From assembly GCF_016862095.1 (NCBI RefSeq), contig NZ_BOMH01000027.1, positions 62,001 to 126,000 on the forward strand: DNA of 64,000 nt, in the 5' to 3' direction. A model generated the notes under the pieces. The model saw only the letters and a program-made list of their open reading frames with translations. It ran no database searches and had not been told where the DNA came from. This document shows, piece by piece, positions 33,401 through 40,543 of the stretch; the first letter of the stretch is position 1, and each line of letters opens with the position of its first letter. This DNA comes from Actinoplanes cyaneus. GTDB lineage: Bacteria > Actinomycetota > Actinomycetes > Mycobacteriales > Micromonosporaceae. The position numbers were made by a program, and so were the translations under genes.

Positions 33401-35108
33401 AGGCCGCCAGAGCGGTCAGCGCGTCCCGGGGTGGCGTCCGCAGGGCCACCCGGTCGCCGTCGGCCCACACCGGCCCGGCCATCCCGTTCAGGATCTCCAC
33501 CTCATCCGGGGAGAACACGTCCAGCGACACCGGGCCGGCCACGCCGGAGAGACGTCCCAGCACTCGCCGCTGGGCCGCGGTGCCACCGGCCCAGTAGTGC
33601 CGATTGCCCGCGGCGAGCACGAGGATCGGGGGAGGGAGGGCGTGGCCCGCTGCGGCCCGGTCATCGCTCTCGGCGTTGAGGTACTCCACCGCGACCGCCA
33701 TCAGCGGACGGTTCACGCTCGGGAACGCCACCGTGGCCGAGCGGTCGCCTCCGGTCGCGGCGACGACTTCGGCGACCTGGCTGATGGCGTGCGCGATCTC
33801 GACGTCGTTGGCGCCCTGGCGTTCCCCCGGGACGTTGATCGCCAGGACGACGTCACCCTCGGCTGCCAGCGTCGCCTGGATGACCCCACGGCCTTTCTCG
33901 CTCAGCCCGGACGGCGAGAAGACCGGAGCCGACAGACAGGCGAGATCGGTGCGCGAACCGCCCAGGAGCGGGCGTGGCGTGCTCAGTTCACCTGCCCCGG
34001 CCATCGCGGTCTCGCTCGGGCGGGCCAGCACGTCGCACTCGACGAAGAGGCCAGGGAGTCGCGCCGTCGTCCGCCCCGCGATCTCGAAAGCCTCGCCGTC
34101 GCGGTAGGCACGGCCCGACGTCGATCCACCCGACGTGAGCAGGATTGCGCCCTGGTACGCGCTCACCACCCGGGCGACTTTCCACATGCCCCGGGCACGG
34201 GCCGTGCCGGAGGTCCCGGCCGAGCGCTCGTCGAGCGCCGTCACCCCGGCCGCGAGACCGGAACCGGTGTCGGCCACGACGAGCCGGATCATCGCTTCGG
34301 TGGCGCTCCCGGCGAAGTCGGCCAATGCGGGGTCGAAGTCGTCGGCCCGCTGCCGGTACGTCGGCACGTCGACGATCACACCACCGAGGAGGAACTCGCT
34401 CTGGCCGGAGTATCTGGCGGCGTTCTCCATGAGTTCGAGCAGTATGCCGCGGGTGACGGCAGACGCGACCTCAGCCGGCAATCCCAGCTCGCGCAGCGTG
34501 CGCTCAGCGTCGGGAGCCCTGGTGACGAGGGTGATGGTGCGGTAGTGCTCACTGCGCAGCCACTGGTAGCGCAGGATCCGCCGATACCGGTGCGGGCGGC
34601 CCGACGTCGGCGGCGTCACGAGCGGATCACGATCGGGGTTGTTGTACTTCGGCGCGCTCTCGCTCCCGGTCGGCTCCCCGTCCGACTGTCCGGTGTCGAC
34701 GTGCGGCCCCAGCGCGTCGACCACGCCCGCCTGCTCCAGATAGATGCGGCAGTTGTGACGCTTGACGATGTGATGTGCCACCCGGACATCTGGTTCCGTG
34801 ATGTCCGGCAGCTCGTCGGCACCAGGCAGTCGCACGGTGCAGACAGCGCCGGCCGCTGCTGCGGCACGGACGAAGATCAGCAGATGGCCGAGCGTCACGA
34901 AGTCGGCGAACTCCAGCTCGCTGAGGTCGACGAGCACCCGTTTGCCGCGCAGGGATGTGGCGGGCCTGCCGTTCAGTGCGGTGGCCCAGGTGTCCGCGTT
35001 CAGGTGGTTACCGGGATTGATAGGGATCATGAGCACGATTCCGTAGGGCGTCGGATTGATCCACGGTGCACGGTGGACGCTACCCACGGCGAAGTCGGAG
35101 TGGCTCAT
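30486..35108 (-). CDS. STAS-like / GHKL ATPase / double phosphoribosyltransferase / GHKL ATPase multidomain protein
   Basis: 1540 residues from ATG 35108 (the open frame to 35213 would run into the divergent gene). Residues 53-135 are STAS-like (RVLVDLSELEFADFVTLGHLL, then YLEQAGVVDAL). Residues 215-325 form a GHKL ATPase: N box LLELMENAARYS, G1 VADTGSGL, G2 region ARGMWKVARVVSAYQG. Residues 600-745 are PRTase-like with loop ITEVVSTGTTVIG; residues 800-960 are a second with VVIDSGSSSGRTVRHL. A CxxC pair (NNCGVCALRDRY, about 1000) precedes a long helical region (1015-1430). Residues 1440-1535 form another GHKL domain (FRHIRHNATA, GGGKGLETLRHRLERFGG) like those of histidine kinases, but lacking an H box. 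Coupled to the receiver-kinase gene downstream. Function not described as far as I know. Confidence 0.82.
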   Translation of the reverse strand: MSHSDFAVGSVHRAPWINPTPYGIVLMIPINPGNHLNADTWATALNGRPATSLRGKRVLVDLSELEFADFVTLGHLLIFVRAAAAAGAVCTVRLPGADELPDITEPDVRVAHHIVKRHNCRIYLEQAGVVDALGPHVDTGQSDGEPTGSESAPKYNNPDRDPLVTPPTSGRPHRYRRILRYQWLRSEHYRTITLVTRAPDAERTLRELGLPAEVASAVTRGILLELMENAARYSGQSEFLLGGVIVDVPTYRQRADDFDPALADFAGSATEAMIRLVVADTGSGLAAGVTALDERSAGTSGTARARGMWKVARVVSAYQGAILLTSGGSTSGRAYRDGEAFEIAGRTTARLPGLFVECDVLARPSETAMAGAGELSTPRPLLGGSRTDLACLSAPVFSPSGLSEKGRGVIQATLAAEGDVVLAINVPGERQGANDVEIAHAISQVAEVVAATGGDRSATVAFPSVNRPLMAVAVEYLNAESDDRAAAGHALPPPILVLAAGNRHYWAGGTAAQRRVLGRLSGVAGPVSLDVFSPDEVEILNGMAGPVWADGDRVALRTPPRDALTALAAWVGERLAAAIDRPPDEIQPGAVWRGRFLTPSLRETSRWFDLDALLSGLELRALAGVTLAARAEEAGDTATVVLRMPHTPETVAAVVARAVTGGDRYYDSVREIPPATGATRVLLITEVVSTGTTVIGILGELVERGLEPVAVATVVDARPEASRTAHLELSGRRVPLVSLAGVDVSSTDESEKRHPIDPVLRRPEYGSRPRPGQLVRQRAYLNTMNSNAATRLGHIGRPADRHYTAYVDPTVLFRDAGWSETVLDAVVAKVAERHRNTFAGESAKVTVLYPEGTADDLTVIAERLRQELAKAGSRPGLAEVDLDVSETIVPVPRAAYAEHWQLPGSSMALTMGRHAVVIDSGSSSGRTVRHLVGLAADNDVTTITVVLLLNGMSDGDAVNLQRTGTVRRSEIEDGNDRGQATVEVFYVSRTAMSSRKKNNCGVCALRDRYASMSLYAPVPELLEKHREWLVQLLDTRTKQDLFAEQTADLFGANVSQPECVEYLRWRLRLRDAELSTDHRQVVVDLLAVARQDRRLRDPLIRLLVAEPHWLASAPLAFTDCRATVEEMAMAILAGNAALLLEARLRVQAAVLLAQLAPERFARELNQILRVNRDEGLVVPQVLLEVLMLLTAPRTIAPFPRRQVVEQLAKSLEFTLDSLRDQEKAPGIASDYVTLMLIRYLLLHARRPLPEPPDSKQEAWERLRHEIDSAGHDFSDPWWKVRSDIDLAAVGRPGSKPEKIWDNWATCVGYLQRYVLPYLQPLRDILMSKSVLTDMQPEEVSRWEETLSQDGPQAVAKTTARAFDVVEKLTRGLDPGPEQYELLRSDLVWWGRFALDSKAALLNEVISRGPVHILHAVAEFFEPAEIDVSGVPADQRETLQAFCTGRLIEQTFRHIRHNATATHRIPDTQQEFRVDIGYDTARILVTVRNTGSSPESRGGGKGLETLRHRLERFGGSIREAAAEPPWTYAITVDLESWRGPA

Positions 35109-35185
35109 CGTAACGGCGTATTGATTTGAGCCGTTCGGCGTGATCCGATCATGGCGGGTCTGAATGGGACGGAGGGCCGGCCGCG

Positions 35186-35740
35186 ATGACGGACCAGAAC
35201 TACGACGGCGCACTCGCGGAGTTCAGTGCCCTGCGTGCCGAGATCGACTCACGCTCGAAGTACCAGCAGCAGATCCTGGCTCTGCAGCTCACGCTCACCA
35301 GTGCGATCTTCGGGCTGGGTCTGTCCAAACCCGTTCCGATCGGCCTGCTGATGATCGTGCCGCTGAGTTCATATCTGCTCTGTGGGCGCTACATCGGCCA
35401 GCGGTCCGCGATCCGTTGGGCGTCGCGCTACATCACCGAGAAACTGAGCCCACGAGTCCCTGGCGGTCTCGGCTGGTCGCGATGGGTGGCCGAGAACCGG
35501 CGCCCGGACCGTCTGATCGACTGGTACCTGCCGCTGATGATCTGCTTTCCCGGGGCCAGCCTGCTCGCCCTGGGGTGGACGATCGACCTGGTGTTCCTGA
35601 CCCACGGCCGCTCAGGATGGGCGACCGCCGGCCTGATCGTCGTCTGGCTGGCCGGGCTGCTGGCCACCGCGGCGTGCGGCCTCCTGGTCAGCCGGGTCTT
35701 TCGTGACCGGGGACCCGCACCGCTGGCACCGTCTCCCTGA
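35186..35740 (+). CDS. Four-helix membrane protein divergent from the multidomain operon
   Basis: 184 residues. An N-terminal cytoplasmic helix (LAEFSALRAEIDSRSKYQQQ) leads into membrane segments at about 32-48 (LALQLTLTSAIFGLGL), 51-66 (IGLLMIVPLSSYLLCG), 113-135 (YLPLMICFPGASLLALGWTIDLV) and 145-168 (ATAGLIVVWLAGLLATAACGLLV). The E..ALR.EI..R..YQQ.I motif before the first helix recurs in small membrane proteins of uncertain role. The gene is divergent from the 1540-residue protein with 77 bases between starts, so they may share regulation. A membrane sensor or effector partner is a reasonable guess; no domain confirms it. Confidence 0.75.
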   Translation: MTDQNYDGALAEFSALRAEIDSRSKYQQQILALQLTLTSAIFGLGLSKPVPIGLLMIVPLSSYLLCGRYIGQRSAIRWASRYITEKLSPRVPGGLGWSRWVAENRRPDRLIDWYLPLMICFPGASLLALGWTIDLVFLTHGRSGWATAGLIVVWLAGLLATAACGLLVSRVFRDRGPAPLAPSP

Positions 35741-35821
35741 GCGAGGAATGCGCGGCGCTGTCCCGTTGTCGTTCCTGGCGTCAGCACCAGCCAGTTCTCT
35801 CCGAGCCAGGAAGTGAGCGCG

Positions 35822-36247
35822 ATGTCGGACATCGTGGCCTGTCCCGCCTGCGGGCAGCGCAACCGGATCGCGGCGACGGCGGCGGGCCGGCCGGTCTGCG
35901 GCAGGTGCCGCGCCGCTCTGCCGTGGATCGCCGAGGCGGACGACGACACGTTCGCCGAGGTGGTCGAGAGGTCGCCGCTGCCCGTGCTGGTGGACATGTG
36001 GGCGCCCTGGTGTGCTCCCTGCCGGCTGGTCGGGCCGGTGCTGAAGCGGGTGGCCGGTGACTTCGCCGGCCGGGTCAAGCTGGTGAAGGTGAACGTCGAC
36101 CGGGCCCCGGCGCTGTCGCAGCGTTTCGATGTCCAGGCCGTCCCGACGCTGATGGTCGTCGACGGTGGACAGGTCAAGGCGCGGCAGGCCGGGGCGGCAC
36201 CGGCGGCGGCGTTGCGCCGCTGGGTCGAGCAGGCACTGTCCGCCTGA
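35822..36247 (+). CDS. trxC: Thioredoxin 2-type thioredoxin with N-terminal zinc ribbon
   Basis: 141 residues. The N-terminal CxxC/CxxC zinc ribbon (VACPACGQRNR, PVCGRCRAAL) is followed by a thioredoxin domain with active site WAPWCAPCR, conserved VKVNVDRAP and cis-Pro in VQAVPTLMVV. This two-part layout is that of TrxC (thioredoxin 2), a cytoplasmic oxidative-stress reductase. A GTG nine bases upstream (35813) is an alternative start, but the AGGAAG spacing favours the ATG at 35822. It could reduce the peroxidases elsewhere in the window. Confidence 0.92.
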   Translation: MSDIVACPACGQRNRIAATAAGRPVCGRCRAALPWIAEADDDTFAEVVERSPLPVLVDMWAPWCAPCRLVGPVLKRVAGDFAGRVKLVKVNVDRAPALSQRFDVQAVPTLMVVDGGQVKARQAGAAPAAALRRWVEQALSA

Positions 36248-36261
36248 TCGGCCCGGAAGCC

Positions 36262-36336
36262 GGGGAAAGTCCGGGAGGTCCGGGGGAAGTCCGGGAAGCC
36301 CCGGGGAAGGCCGGGGAAACTCGGGCTGGCCCGGGG
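36262..36336 (+). repeat. Eight G-runs at about 10-nt periodicity
   Basis: Runs of three to five G begin at 36262, 36273, 36282, 36293, 36303, 36313, 36323 and 36333, separated by short C/A/T linkers such as AAGTCC. They fill the gap between two convergent genes (stops at 36247 and 36341). The sequence could form G-quadruplexes on the plus strand. Confidence 0.75.
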
Positions 36337-36340
36337 CCGG

Positions 36341-36640
36341 TCAGTGGGTGCGCGGGTCGTGGTCGTTGCTGCGGCTGCCGGCCTTGGCGAGACCGCGGCT
36401 GATCATGTATCCGATGGTGAGCAGGGTGATGTACCACCACGCCTTGTCCGCCGCGAAGTAGTCGGCGCCGTTCTCGGCGTTGCCGTCGCCGAGCACCTGC
36501 GAGGCGATCAGCACGCCGATGACGGCCAGCACGTAGACGATCAGCTCGGTGGTCTTGTAGGACGGCTTGGTCTCCTCGCCACGGGACCGGTGGACGTGGT
36601 GGTCGGTGCCCTCGGTGCGCGGGTGGGTGGTCATGGCCAT
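36341..36640 (-). CDS. Small two-helix membrane protein, unknown
   Basis: 99 residues, ATG at 36640 with AAGGAG nine bases upstream (a second ATG at 36634 is possible). The His-rich charged N-terminus (HPRTEGTDHHVHRSRGEE) is followed by helices TTELIVYVLAVIGVLIASQVLG and AWWYITLLTIGYMISRGLA, and a charged tail. The layout is that of conserved short actinobacterial membrane proteins of no known function. The 118 bases upstream to the next gene show only its ribosome-binding site. Confidence 0.7.
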   Translation of the reverse strand: MAMTTHPRTEGTDHHVHRSRGEETKPSYKTTELIVYVLAVIGVLIASQVLGDGNAENGADYFAADKAWWYITLLTIGYMISRGLAKAGSRSNDHDPRTH

Positions 36641-36758
36641 GTCGATCGCTCCTTGAGTCGTGGTGTCCGGTGCGGCGCTGCGGTGTGTGCCGCCGGCGTT
36701 ACTCAGGGACTACCCGGCGCCGAGGACAAAACAGCCTCTTGTCCCCCATACGGGCGGC

Positions 36759-38048
36759 TCAGGCGACGTAAACGTCGCCGTCGGCGATTGACACGTCGCG
36801 GGCGCTGCTGGCGCCGGTCAGCAGCAGGCGGACCGGTGCCCGGTGCCCGGCGATCACCTCGATCCGCTGGATCGGCCGCGGCGTGGCCAAGGTTGACTCG
36901 TGACGCCAGGGCAGGCCGGGGACCAGCCGGTACGTGTCCACCCCGGGCGCCGCCGGGTCCGGGGTCGTGTGGATCCGCCAGGACAGCGCGTCGGCCGGTT
37001 CCATGTCCCGCACGCGCACGCCGGCGCCCAGTTCCCGCTCGTGCCAGCCGGTTCCGGGCAGGTGCACCGCGCTGTGCGTGTGCACCGTGCCCTGCTCGTC
37101 GAGGCGCATCCACACGACGAACGGGGCGCGCCCGCCGAGTGTCGAGCCGACCAGGCTGATGTAGTCGGGCGAGCGCGGGTTGACGGTCTGCAGTGGCGTC
37201 GTGGCGACCTTGAGGTGCCGCTCCTGGTCCGCGTCGTCGACAGTGGTGCCCAGGTCGTGCCCGGCCGCGGAGCGGAAGCGCAGGTCGTCGGGCGAGAACG
37301 TGGCGTGGTAGATGTTGCGGTGGTAACGGTCGTGCAGGTGACCCTCCGGGCCGCCGCCGGCCAGGGTCCACACCATCGCGATCCGCCCGTCCGGTTCGAG
37401 GCGCAGCTGACCGAGGTAGATCTCGTTCATGTTGTCCGGCCGGCCGAGCGGGGCGATGCACCAGCGGTCGCCGGTCAGCGTTGCCGAGCTCTGCCAGGTG
37501 TGCCCGTTGTCGGTCGAGCGCACGTACTTCATCGGCCGGGTGTCGGTGGGGAACGCGGGATCGAAGTCACCGGCCGTCTCCCGGATGAAGACGAAGATGT
37601 CACCGGTGGCCGTCTTGACCGGCATCGGGTACGTGGCGCCGAGCCCCTCCGGGATGATCGTGTCGGTCCAGGTGCCGGCGATCGAGTGCGGCTCGGGTGA
37701 GCGGGCCACCCACAGCTCGCGGTTGTGCAGGCCACGGAAGACCAGCAGGTGACCGTCGCCGGCCTGGATCAGGGTCGGGTAGTTGTGCGAGTCGTTGTCG
37801 CCGCCGGCCACCCGGACCGGCGCCGACCAGGTGCCGCGCCGATGGTCGTACTCCTGCACGTAGTTGTCCTCCTGGAAGCCGGCCCAGGAGATGAAGGTCT
37901 TCTTCGCGTACGGGTCGTGCACGCCACCCGCGACCGGCCGGCGGTCCGTGCGGGCGGCGGAGGCGGCCGCGACCGTCGTCACCGAGGGCCGCGACGGGGT
38001 GGGAACGAAGGGCACGAGCCCCGCCGCGAGGAGGGTACGTCGTTTCAC
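36759..38048 (-). CDS. Secreted BNR-repeat protein (BNR_4-type, sialidase-like propeller)
   Basis: 429 residues from a GTG at 38048 overlapping the GH79 stop (GTGA). A basic signal peptide (KRRTLLAAGLVPFVPT) suggests export. The BNR_4-like propeller begins HDPYAKKTFISWAGF and has repeated motifs: SHNYPTLIQAGDGHLLVFRGLH, MKYVRSTDNGHTWQSSATL, MNEIYLGQLRLEPDGRIAMVWTLAGG, DYISLVGSTLGGRAPFVVWMRLDE. Family members include polysaccharide lyases or hydrolases and carbohydrate-binding propellers. As last gene of the glucuronate operon it probably helps degrade a uronic-acid-containing glycan. Catalysis is unproven. Confidence 0.82.
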   Translation of the reverse strand: MKRRTLLAAGLVPFVPTPSRPSVTTVAAASAARTDRRPVAGGVHDPYAKKTFISWAGFQEDNYVQEYDHRRGTWSAPVRVAGGDNDSHNYPTLIQAGDGHLLVFRGLHNRELWVARSPEPHSIAGTWTDTIIPEGLGATYPMPVKTATGDIFVFIRETAGDFDPAFPTDTRPMKYVRSTDNGHTWQSSATLTGDRWCIAPLGRPDNMNEIYLGQLRLEPDGRIAMVWTLAGGGPEGHLHDRYHRNIYHATFSPDDLRFRSAAGHDLGTTVDDADQERHLKVATTPLQTVNPRSPDYISLVGSTLGGRAPFVVWMRLDEQGTVHTHSAVHLPGTGWHERELGAGVRVRDMEPADALSWRIHTTPDPAAPGVDTYRLVPGLPWRHESTLATPRPIQRIEVIAGHRAPVRLLLTGASSARDVSIADGDVYVA

Positions 38049-39481
38049 AGCGTCACCACCACGGCGCTGGCCGCGTCCACGGACAGGGTCAGCTTGCCGC
38101 CCTTGACCTGCGCCGCCGACGGGACCGGGTGCAAGCGGCCGGCCGCGTCGACGGTGGCGCCCTGCACGGCGGCCGCCTCCTGGTCCAGTGCGGTCCCGGT
38201 CATCGCCAGCACGGACGCGGACCGGTCGCGGCCACCGACGGTGAGGGTCACGCCGACCGGGGCGGTGCCGTCCTTGTGGACCAGGGCGATGCGGGTGCAC
38301 CCGTCGTCGCCCTTCACGGCGTACGCGGAAAGGTTCTGATCGGTGTCGATCGTGATCGGCAGGAACCGGCCGGGGCCCAGTTGCCGGGCCATCCAGATGC
38401 CGTAGTAGATCGGCATGACCCGGTACTGCTGGGCCAGCTCGTACGCCTTGTTCGGCGCGCAGATCGGGGTGTAGCGCTGGAACTTGCCGTTCCAGATCGG
38501 ATCGTTGCAGACGCCGAGCCCGCCGTGGATGTTGACGCCGGCCAGGCCCGCCTGCGCCATCGACAGTCCGTAATCGATCACCCAGAGCGCGGAGGCGTAC
38601 CTGTTGCTGACGCCGTCGACGCCGCCGCTGTACGCCGAGTTCGCCTCGTCGACGCGCATCGGCAGCCCGTTCGCGGTGGCCGCGGCCAGGTTGCCGGCGA
38701 CCGCGTTCAGCTGCGAGGTGATCTGTCCGGCGGAGAGCATCCGGTCGATGGTGAGGTCGGGGCCGGACGCGTACTGGTGGACGGTCAGCATCGACATCCG
38801 CTCCCGTTCGTCGGCGGCCAGCGACGACGCCCAGGCCGAGGAGGTTCCCGCGGTGTCGGGGCCGGCGATCCGGTGGTGGCCGACCGCGTGGGCGCAGGCC
38901 GCCCAGTCGGCGTGGTACTGCGGGTAGGCGTAGCCGGCCGGGCGCAGTGCCTTGCCCTCCCACTGGTCCGGCTCGTTGCCGCACTCGACCGCGACCAGGC
39001 GATTCCCGAGGATCCGGTCCATCGCCCGGGCCTGGTCGGTGGCGAGCGCCGGGTCCCAGCGGCCGACGTTGAGGCCGACCTCGGCCTTCCAGCCGGTGGC
39101 GTCGAGCAGCCCGCGCAGCCGCTTCAGGTCGTTCGGGGTGACGATGTCCTGCACCCAGTCCGGCTTGGGGTCGGGTGGCGGCTGCCCGGCCGGCACCCAC
39201 AGCGTGTCCCGGTCGAGGGTGTTGCCGCCGATGCGCAGGTTGCTGGCCCCGAGCGTACGCAGGAGCTGGGTCATGTTGCCCTTGGCCGGGTCGAGGTTGC
39301 CGATGCCGAGCTCGCGGATCTCGAACGACAGCCCGACCGCGTCCGCGGCGAGCCGGCCGGCGGGGTGGGCCGTGTCGACGGTGATCGTGGCGGTCGCGGC
39401 GACGCGGGCGGGGACGGGGGTGGCGATGGTGAACAGGGCGACGGCGAGCGCCGCTGCTTTCCGGTACACGGTGGACTCCAT
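38045..39481 (-). CDS. Secreted GH79-type beta-glucuronidase/heparanase-like hydrolase
   Basis: 478 residues with a signal peptide (AAALAVALFTIATPVPARVAA). GH79-type features: AVGLSFEIRELGIGNLDPAKGNMTQLLRTLGASNLRIGGNTLDR, acid/base Glu in VAVECGNEPDQW (NEP motif), nucleophile Glu in LPMRVDEANSAYSGG, and C-terminal beta domain (ALVHKDGTAPVGVTLTVGG). GH79 enzymes release glucuronic acid from glycans or aryl glucuronides. Placement with uronate dehydrogenase and glucarate dehydratase fits glucuronide use. Linkage preference is unknown. Confidence 0.87.
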   Translation of the reverse strand: MESTVYRKAAALAVALFTIATPVPARVAATATITVDTAHPAGRLAADAVGLSFEIRELGIGNLDPAKGNMTQLLRTLGASNLRIGGNTLDRDTLWVPAGQPPPDPKPDWVQDIVTPNDLKRLRGLLDATGWKAEVGLNVGRWDPALATDQARAMDRILGNRLVAVECGNEPDQWEGKALRPAGYAYPQYHADWAACAHAVGHHRIAGPDTAGTSSAWASSLAADERERMSMLTVHQYASGPDLTIDRMLSAGQITSQLNAVAGNLAAATANGLPMRVDEANSAYSGGVDGVSNRYASALWVIDYGLSMAQAGLAGVNIHGGLGVCNDPIWNGKFQRYTPICAPNKAYELAQQYRVMPIYYGIWMARQLGPGRFLPITIDTDQNLSAYAVKGDDGCTRIALVHKDGTAPVGVTLTVGGRDRSASVLAMTGTALDQEAAAVQGATVDAAGRLHPVPSAAQVKGGKLTLSVDAASAVVVTL

Positions 39482-39493
39482 CAGTCGGCGGTG

Positions 39494-40543
39494 TCAGTCG
39501 GCGGTGGCGAGGAGCTCCTGGCGCCAGGCGGGGGCGAGGCCCAGGTGGTAGAGGCTGATGCGGCTCGCGCCGGCCGCCCGCAACGCCTCGAGGTGCGGCT
39601 GGACGGCGCCGGGTTCCATCGGGTGCAGCACGGTGACGTAGGCGTCGACCGGCTTGCCGTGCCTGGCGGCCGCCCGGACCAGGTCCTCCGAGCCGAGCGG
39701 CCAGCACGGCACGAGCAGCGCGTCGACCTCCGCGGCGGCGGCCGGGGTCAGGCCCGGGGACGGCCCGGTGGCCCACGGGTCCGGGTGGGCGTGCAGGGTG
39801 ACCGGCAGGCCGCGCACCGCGTCGAGCACCTGCGCCCGCAGCAGGTCGGTGTGCCGGTGCCGGATCGCCAGCAGGACATCGGCGTCGGGGGCCTCGCCGG
39901 CACGCAGCCCGGCGACCACCGCCTCCGGGTCCAGTCCCTCCTCCGCCCACGCACGGCGGCAGGCCGGGCAGCAGCAGATCGAGAGCAGCCGGGCGGTCTC
40001 CGGCGTCCACGCGCCGTCGGTCTTCTCGTGGTGGCCCAGGTGGCTGACGCCGAGCTGGCCGCACGCCTCCAGGGAGACGCCGTCGAGTTCGAGGTCGTGG
40101 ACGGCTTCCGCGGCGAGGGTCGCGGCGTGGTCGCGGACCTCCTGGTGGGCGGGGCACAACGCGTACCGGTAGACCTCGCCGAAGGCGTTGACCACCGCGA
40201 CGTCCGGGCGCAGCGTGCCCAAGCGGGTGTTGTGCGTCAGCACGATCCACGCGCTGACCTCGCGCCCGGCCCGTTTGAGCAGCCGTGCCGCGTCGCCGAA
40301 CGCGTCGGGTGAGCCGGCCCAGTCCGGCGCCAGTGGCCGCAGCTCCTGACCTTTCCAGGCTTCTTCGCGTACGGGACGGTAGAGCGCCGCCCAGCGGGCG
40401 TCGACCATCCGGTGTGCGGGGTGCATCGGGGTCGCCGCCCGGGTCGAGTGGTACGCCGCGGCGAGGGTGACCCGTCGCGGCGCCCGGTCCAGGAAGCCGG
40501 GATCGCCGAGCACGTCCCACGGGTACGCGTGCCCGCTCACCAT
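39494..40543 (-). CDS. Uncharacterised protein of the glucuronate operon
   Basis: 349 residues from ATG 40543 (GTG at 40540 gives an exact GTGA overlap with the upstream gene). No signal peptide. An alternating strand/helix pattern suggests a TIM-barrel: VSAWIVLTHNTRLG, LELDGVSLEACGQLGVSHLGHHEKTDGAW, ISLYHLGLAP. A Cys cluster LSICCCPACRRAW could bind metal. Residues such as HNT, HLGHH and HAHPDP offer a possible hydrolase-like active site. Conserved position between glucarate dehydratase and the GH79 enzyme suggests a role in uronate or glycan breakdown, possibly intracellular hydrolysis or lactone processing. I do not recognise a named family. Confidence 0.65.
   Translation of the reverse strand: MVSGHAYPWDVLGDPGFLDRAPRRVTLAAAYHSTRAATPMHPAHRMVDARWAALYRPVREEAWKGQELRPLAPDWAGSPDAFGDAARLLKRAGREVSAWIVLTHNTRLGTLRPDVAVVNAFGEVYRYALCPAHQEVRDHAATLAAEAVHDLELDGVSLEACGQLGVSHLGHHEKTDGAWTPETARLLSICCCPACRRAWAEEGLDPEAVVAGLRAGEAPDADVLLAIRHRHTDLLRAQVLDAVRGLPVTLHAHPDPWATGPSPGLTPAAAAEVDALLVPCWPLGSEDLVRAAARHGKPVDAYVTVLHPMEPGAVQPHLEALRAAGASRISLYHLGLAPAWRQELLATAD

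Noticed and set aside
32607..35129. An 840-codon plus-strand frame antisense to the multidomain gene
   Set aside because: Low-complexity Arg/Gly/His composition with no motifs; the opposite strand has ATPase and PRTase motifs and an ATGA-coupled partner.
35109..35213. Longer start for the 1540-residue protein
   Set aside because: It would overlap the divergent membrane-protein gene start at 35186 and adds non-homologous basic sequence; ATG 35108 is preferred.
36759..40520. A single 1253-residue open frame that could look like a giant fused protein
   Set aside because: Only its last 429 residues (from the GTG at 38048) make sense; the rest is Arg/Gly/Pro-rich shadow of GH79 and the gene above it, which read well in their own frames with four-base overlaps.
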